From the NCBI GenBank assembly GCA_900551055.1, contig URUK01000014.1, positions 1 through 64,000 of the forward strand: DNA of 64,000 nucleotides, written 5' to 3'. This document shows positions 59,657 to 64,000 of the stretch, in pieces; position 1 is the stretch's first letter, and each line of letters opens with the position of its first letter. The notes beneath the pieces are model-generated. The model was given only the letters and a program-made list of their open reading frames with translations, searched no databases and had not been told where the DNA came from. Source of the DNA: an uncultured Prevotella sp. Its GTDB lineage: Bacteria > Bacteroidota > Bacteroidia > Bacteroidales > Bacteroidaceae. Made by a program: the position numbers and the translations under genes.

Positions 59657-62365
59657 ATGAACAGATTGAAAAGATTGTTTGGCGCAGTTGCCATGGCCCT
59701 GATTGTGGCCGTGCAGGCGTTTGGCGCCGATGTGAACGACGCCGATACCGGCGTCAAGGGAAGTATAAAGGACAGGCAGTCGAAAGAACCGCTTATCGGT
59801 GCGACGGTGACCGTCGTGGGCAGCGGCATGGCTACCGTGACCGATGTTGACGGAAACTTCGCCCTGTCGGGACTGCGTGACGGCATTTATGACATAGAGA
59901 TAAAGTATGTCGGCTACAAGACCGCCGTCAAGAGACAGGTGAAGGTTGAGAACAACAAGGTTACAACGCTCGACTTCGAGCTTGAGACAGACAACCGCGT
60001 GCTGTCGGGCGTGGAGGTTGTGGCGAAGGCCAACCGCGAATCGGAGAACGTAACGATGATGGAACAGAAGAAATCCGTCGTGGCAATACAGACCATCGGC
60101 GCGCAGGAGCTTTCACGCAAGGGAATAAGCGACGCGCAGGCGGCCGTCACAAAGATATCGGGCATATCCAAGCAGGAAGGAGTGAAGAACGTGTTTGTGC
60201 GCGGTCTGGGCGACCGTTACAACATCACGACGCTCAACCGCTTTCCGCTGCCCTCGGAAGACCCTGAATACAAAAACATCGCGCTCGACTTTTTCTCTAC
60301 CGACATAATCCAGTCGATTGATGTCAACAAGGCGTTTTACAGCAACACGCCTGCCGACGCCGCCGGAGCCGACATCAACATCACGTCGAAAGAGCTTACC
60401 GGCGACGGCAAGCTGAGCGTGAGCGTGTCGGGAGGTTTCAACACGCAGACGCTCTCGTCCGACTTCATGCGCATGGACGGCGTCAACTCGTTCGGCTTCG
60501 CCGACAGGACACAGCCCGGCACGAACCTTGACACATACAACTTCCGCAACTCGCTCGACCCGTCGAAACAGAACCTGCAGATAAACCAGAGCTACACAAT
60601 CTCCGGCGGAAAGCGGTTCAGGTTCGGCAACGACGCGTTCTCGTTCTTCCTCGTAGCGTCACACAACAAGGACTACACCCACTATGACGAGGACGTGCGC
60701 AACACCACCACTACGGGCACGCTGACGCAGGACATGAACGGCGACATATCCAAGGTGAAGACAAGCCAGATTGCGATGGCAAACCTTGAGTATTCGATTA
60801 ACCGGAAGCACAGCATCGCGTACAACTTCATGCTCGTACATTCCGCCGACGAGTCGGTAGGCAACTACACAGGCATGGACTCAAAGTACGAATCGTCTGA
60901 CACCTACGAGGGCTTTATGCGCCGCCAGCAGGTAAACGACAACATGCTCATCGTAAACCAGATTGACACGAAGTGGCATCTCGGCAAGATGTTCGGCCTT
61001 GACGCCGGAGTGGCATACAACATAATCAACGGCTATGAGCCTGACCGCCGCATCAACAACCTCGTACTGACCGACAACGGTTACGAGCCGATGAAGGGCA
61101 CAGGCATACAGCAGCGTTACTTCTCAAAACTGAACGACGGAGACCTTAACGTCAGGGCGGCCCTTACTTACAAGCTGAAAGACGGCTTCGAGCAGAACTC
61201 CAACGTGCGCATAGGATACATCGGACGATTTGTCGACGACAACTTCGAGGCCGTGGAATACGACATGTCGGTCGTAAACCAGGACGTGTTTGACATCGAC
61301 AACGTGCGTTTCGACGATTTCTTCAACAACGACAACTTCACGGCTGGCGACTTCCAGCTTGACCGCAACATCGACAAATATGACGTAAAGAAAGACATTC
61401 ACTCGGCTTACGCGGAAGCGACATACCAGTTTACGAGGAAATTCATAGCCAACGTCGGACTGAAATACGACAACGTAGGCATGAAAGTAAACTACAATGT
61501 CAACCGCGGAGGCACGCAAGGCTCACAGGAAATAAACAAGAACTACTTTCTGCCGAGCATCAACCTGCGCTACAACATCACGGAGAACCACGCCCTGCGC
61601 CTCGCCGCAAGCAAGACTTACACCCTGCCGCAGTCAAAGGAAATATCGCCTTTCCGCTATGTCAGCGTAAGCTTCAAGAGCCAGGGTAACCCCGACCTGA
61701 AACCGTCTGACAACTACAACGTCGACCTGAAGTGGGACTGGTACCTGTCACCGTCGGAGCTGCTGTCGGTCACCGGCTTCTACAAATACATCAAGGACCC
61801 CATCTCGCGCATTGAAGTGAACAGCGCCGGAGGCTATCTCTCATACAGGAACATATCCGACCATGCCACCGTTGCGGGCGTCGAGGTCGAGCTGAAGAAA
61901 CACATCTTCTCGCAGAACCTCCAGGGCGAGGGGCTTAGCAGGCTTACTTTCGGCATGAACGGAGCATACACCTACACGTTCGCAAAGGTGCCGCTGGCAA
62001 CCGACCCGTCCGGCTCGCAGCTCGAAGGAGCAGCCCCCTGGCTGGTGAACGCCGACCTTACATACATGCTGCGCAAAAAGGCTAACACTTTCACAGGCGC
62101 ATTGGTGTTCAACTACTTCAGCGACAGGCTCTATACCGTGGGCACGGAGGGCTACCAGGACATCATGGAGAACGGCATACCGACGCTTGACTTCGTCGCC
62201 TCGGCGCAGCTTGGAAAGCATTTCTCCATCAACCTGAAGGCGCGCAACCTGCTCAACTCCGCCCACCAGCTGACACGACAGGGCAACGCCGACAACAAGG
62301 AAGTGGTGCTCAGCAAGTACAAGAGGGGCATGGACTTCAGTCTCGGACTGTCTTACAACCTGTAA
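59657..62365 (+). CDS. TonB-dependent receptor with carboxypeptidase-regulatory-like domain
   Basis: 902 residues. Signal peptide (cleavage near QAFGA), a CarboxypepD_reg-like domain (about 30-110; GSIKDRQSKEPLIGATVTVV, YDIEIKYVGYKT), a plug (EGVKNVFVRGLGDRYNITTL, PADAAGADINITSKEL) and a long beta barrel. The plug uses the motif set of a TonB receptor group often paired with beta-helix lipoproteins rather than with SusD. The gene downstream (51 bp) encodes such a lipoprotein, so the pair probably forms one uptake or surface complex. Confidence 0.88.
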   Translation: MNRLKRLFGAVAMALIVAVQAFGADVNDADTGVKGSIKDRQSKEPLIGATVTVVGSGMATVTDVDGNFALSGLRDGIYDIEIKYVGYKTAVKRQVKVENNKVTTLDFELETDNRVLSGVEVVAKANRESENVTMMEQKKSVVAIQTIGAQELSRKGISDAQAAVTKISGISKQEGVKNVFVRGLGDRYNITTLNRFPLPSEDPEYKNIALDFFSTDIIQSIDVNKAFYSNTPADAAGADINITSKELTGDGKLSVSVSGGFNTQTLSSDFMRMDGVNSFGFADRTQPGTNLDTYNFRNSLDPSKQNLQINQSYTISGGKRFRFGNDAFSFFLVASHNKDYTHYDEDVRNTTTTGTLTQDMNGDISKVKTSQIAMANLEYSINRKHSIAYNFMLVHSADESVGNYTGMDSKYESSDTYEGFMRRQQVNDNMLIVNQIDTKWHLGKMFGLDAGVAYNIINGYEPDRRINNLVLTDNGYEPMKGTGIQQRYFSKLNDGDLNVRAALTYKLKDGFEQNSNVRIGYIGRFVDDNFEAVEYDMSVVNQDVFDIDNVRFDDFFNNDNFTAGDFQLDRNIDKYDVKKDIHSAYAEATYQFTRKFIANVGLKYDNVGMKVNYNVNRGGTQGSQEINKNYFLPSINLRYNITENHALRLAASKTYTLPQSKEISPFRYVSVSFKSQGNPDLKPSDNYNVDLKWDWYLSPSELLSVTGFYKYIKDPISRIEVNSAGGYLSYRNISDHATVAGVEVELKKHIFSQNLQGEGLSRLTFGMNGAYTYTFAKVPLATDPSGSQLEGAAPWLVNADLTYMLRKKANTFTGALVFNYFSDRLYTVGTEGYQDIMENGIPTLDFVASAQLGKHFSINLKARNLLNSAHQLTRQGNADNKEVVLSKYKRGMDFSLGLSYNL

Positions 62366-62416
62366 AAACTAACATGACACAAGACAATAATTCATCAACT
62401 AAAATCATTTAGCAAC

Positions 62417-64000
62417 ATGAAAAAATTATTTCTTACATCCATGGCTTTCCTTGCCATGATGAGTGCAATGACGTTGACTTCTTGCAGCGACGACGACAAC
62501 AACGGCGGAGACGGCCCGGGCCCTACCGACAGCGCGGTGCTTGGAGGTGACGTAGAAGGAACTCTGACACTCGACGCCAACACCGAATACCACCTGACAA
62601 GCGCGCTCATCGTCCGCGAAGGCGCAACCCTTGAGATACCGGCAGGAACAACAATAAAGGCGGCAAAGGGTTTCGGCAACTACATCCTCGTTGAGCGCGG
62701 AGGAAAAATCAACGCAACGGGAACGGCGGCAAAGCCCATCATCATGACCGCCGACGCAACCGACGCCACATCGGGCCACTGGGGAGGACTCATCATCAAC
62801 GGTTACGCGCCCATTTCAGGCGCGAGCGGCACAGTTTCCGAGGGAGCGACGGAGATTGACACGAATGTGCCTTACGGCGGAAACGTGTCTAACGACAACA
62901 GCGGCACCATCGAGTACGTGCAACTGCTCTACACCGGAGCGCGCAGCTCATCTGACATAGAGCACAACGGACTGACGCTTAACGGCGTAGGAAGCGGAAC
63001 GACAATCGACAACATATACATCGCCGAGGGCGCTGACGACGCGATTGAGTTCTTCGGAGGAACGGTGAACGTAAGCAACATCCTCGCCGTCAACTGCGAC
63101 GACGACTGCTTCGACTTCACCCAGGGTTATTCAGGCACGCTCTCCAACTGCTACGGCATCTGGGAAGACGGATTTGTAAGCACCGAAAGCGACCCGCGCG
63201 GAGTAGAAGCCGACGGCAACCTCGACGGCGAAGGCTCGGACCACACGCCGCAGGCCAACTTCACCATAGAGGACATGACGATAGTAAACAACTCTTCGGC
63301 ACAGGCCATGCAGGACGCCATCAAGGTGCGCCGCGATGCGACGGCACACATCACCAACGCCGTAGTTTACGGTGCAGGCGAGATACAGAACCTCGTAGAC
63401 CTTACCGACAGCAAGGACAATGCCACTACCGCAACCGAAATAAGCGTTACCAACAACGCATACTACGTGTCTGACGATGTCGTAAACAACGGCGGCACGG
63501 CATATTCGGGCGTTCAGGTACAGGCAGGCAACACCGGCGCGGACACGTCAAAGTTCTCTTGGACAGGCTACCAGTTCCCCACATTAAACCCCGTCACCAC
63601 CGTTACAGGCAACGAGATACCGCTTGAAATCACAGAGCCTATGGCATTAGAGGCCGGCAAAGAGTATTCGCTCAACGGCTCCGTACACGTCAAGGACGGC
63701 GGCGTGCTGATAATCCCGGCTGGCATGACGGTAAAAGCAAACGAAGGCTTCGACAACTTCATACTCGTTGAGCGCGGCGGCAAGATTTACGCGGCAGGCA
63801 CGGAAGACGCGCCAATCACATTCACAGCCGACGCCGACAATGCTTCCGCTGGATATTGGGGCGGACTGATAATCAACGGATACGCCCACATCTCCGGCAC
63901 TGAAGGAACGGTTGCAGAGGGCACTACCGAGATTGACGCCAACATTCCTTACGGCGGAGACAACGACGCCGACTATTCAGGCGTGCTGACATACGTCCGC
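62417..64000 (+). CDS. Repetitive surface lipoprotein, partial at the right edge
   Basis: The frame is open from the ATG at 62417 to the edge (528 codons) without a stop. A lipoprotein signal with lipobox TLTSC precedes an acidic Asp/Gly/Pro linker. The body has two long repeats (from about residue 50 and again from about 410), each with ATLEIPAGTTIKAAKGFGNY-like, ILVERGGKI, GHWGGLIINGYA and TEIDTNVPYGG-like segments, typical of a right-handed beta-helix. The unit SSSDIEHNGLTLNGVGSGTT and EGADDAIEFFGGTVNV sits between. Probably the surface partner of the TonB receptor. Confidence 0.82.
   Translation, partial: MKKLFLTSMAFLAMMSAMTLTSCSDDDNNGGDGPGPTDSAVLGGDVEGTLTLDANTEYHLTSALIVREGATLEIPAGTTIKAAKGFGNYILVERGGKINATGTAAKPIIMTADATDATSGHWGGLIINGYAPISGASGTVSEGATEIDTNVPYGGNVSNDNSGTIEYVQLLYTGARSSSDIEHNGLTLNGVGSGTTIDNIYIAEGADDAIEFFGGTVNVSNILAVNCDDDCFDFTQGYSGTLSNCYGIWEDGFVSTESDPRGVEADGNLDGEGSDHTPQANFTIEDMTIVNNSSAQAMQDAIKVRRDATAHITNAVVYGAGEIQNLVDLTDSKDNATTATEISVTNNAYYVSDDVVNNGGTAYSGVQVQAGNTGADTSKFSWTGYQFPTLNPVTTVTGNEIPLEITEPMALEAGKEYSLNGSVHVKDGGVLIIPAGMTVKANEGFDNFILVERGGKIYAAGTEDAPITFTADADNASAGYWGGLIINGYAHISGTEGTVAEGTTEIDANIPYGGDNDADYSGVLTYVR

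Overview
The window comes from a Bacteroidales genome, most likely Prevotellaceae-like. The evidence is TAnnTTTG-type -7 promoter boxes, TonB-dependent receptors, DUF3244 and TPR/two-helix regulators, a possible type IX-like C-terminal domain, and the hairpin-rich intergenic repeats seen in Prevotella. It divides into two parts.

Positions 1 to about 33,400 read as one end of an integrative conjugative element (ICE) of the CTnDOT type. The left edge holds the tail of a PRTRC-system ThiF-like gene, from the core of such elements. A low-GC stretch of gene remnants follows. Next comes a cargo island (1.8-16.6 kb) of oxidoreductases and hydrolases: three aldo/keto reductases (AKRs), four exported flavodoxins, a RibD/DHFR-like reductase, four alpha/beta hydrolases, an NTF2-like protein and a cupin-carboxymuconolactone decarboxylase fusion, with an AraC-type regulator. 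Most of these products carry Sec or lipoprotein signals. A second operon (16.65-28.56 kb) encodes a NapH-NapG-like membrane/exported Fe-S fusion, a twin-arginine AKR-ferredoxin, a stray ferredoxin domain, a DUF1893 protein, a TonB receptor, a DUF362 lipoprotein, an ECF S-like membrane protein, TatA and TatC. It runs directly into a hybrid histidine kinase and a sigma-54-type response regulator that resemble RteA/RteB. A structured leader RNA (28.6-28.85 kb), a small RibD-like gene, three excisionase-like helix-turn-helix genes and two tandem tyrosine integrases complete the element. A GTANNTTTGC motif at 33,394 is the candidate attachment site.

From about 33.4 kb onward the sequence looks chromosomal. 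It starts with a frameshifted TPR regulator and a DUF3244 gene with an elaborate promoter region. Then come Sel1-repeat and small secreted proteins, and an Asp/Trp-rich secreted protein with an amidase-like C-terminus. A tandem array of two paralogous secreted families (here A and B) follows, including one fusion of both. After that lie a TolC-RND-adaptor efflux operon with a divergent AraC regulator, two tiny membrane proteins with priA, a 7TM-HD phosphohydrolase, gltX, a metallophosphoesterase, and a TonB receptor with a beta-helix-like lipoprotein that runs off the right edge.

The most interesting material is (i) the Tat/Fe-S operon placed where CTnDOT carries tetQ, so that its expression may control transfer; (ii) the nested structured RNA at 28.6 kb; and (iii) the candidate toxin/immunity-like array at 37.8-43.9 kb. 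No CRISPR arrays, rRNA or tRNA genes were recognised. All functional statements come from reading motifs by eye; no database search was run.
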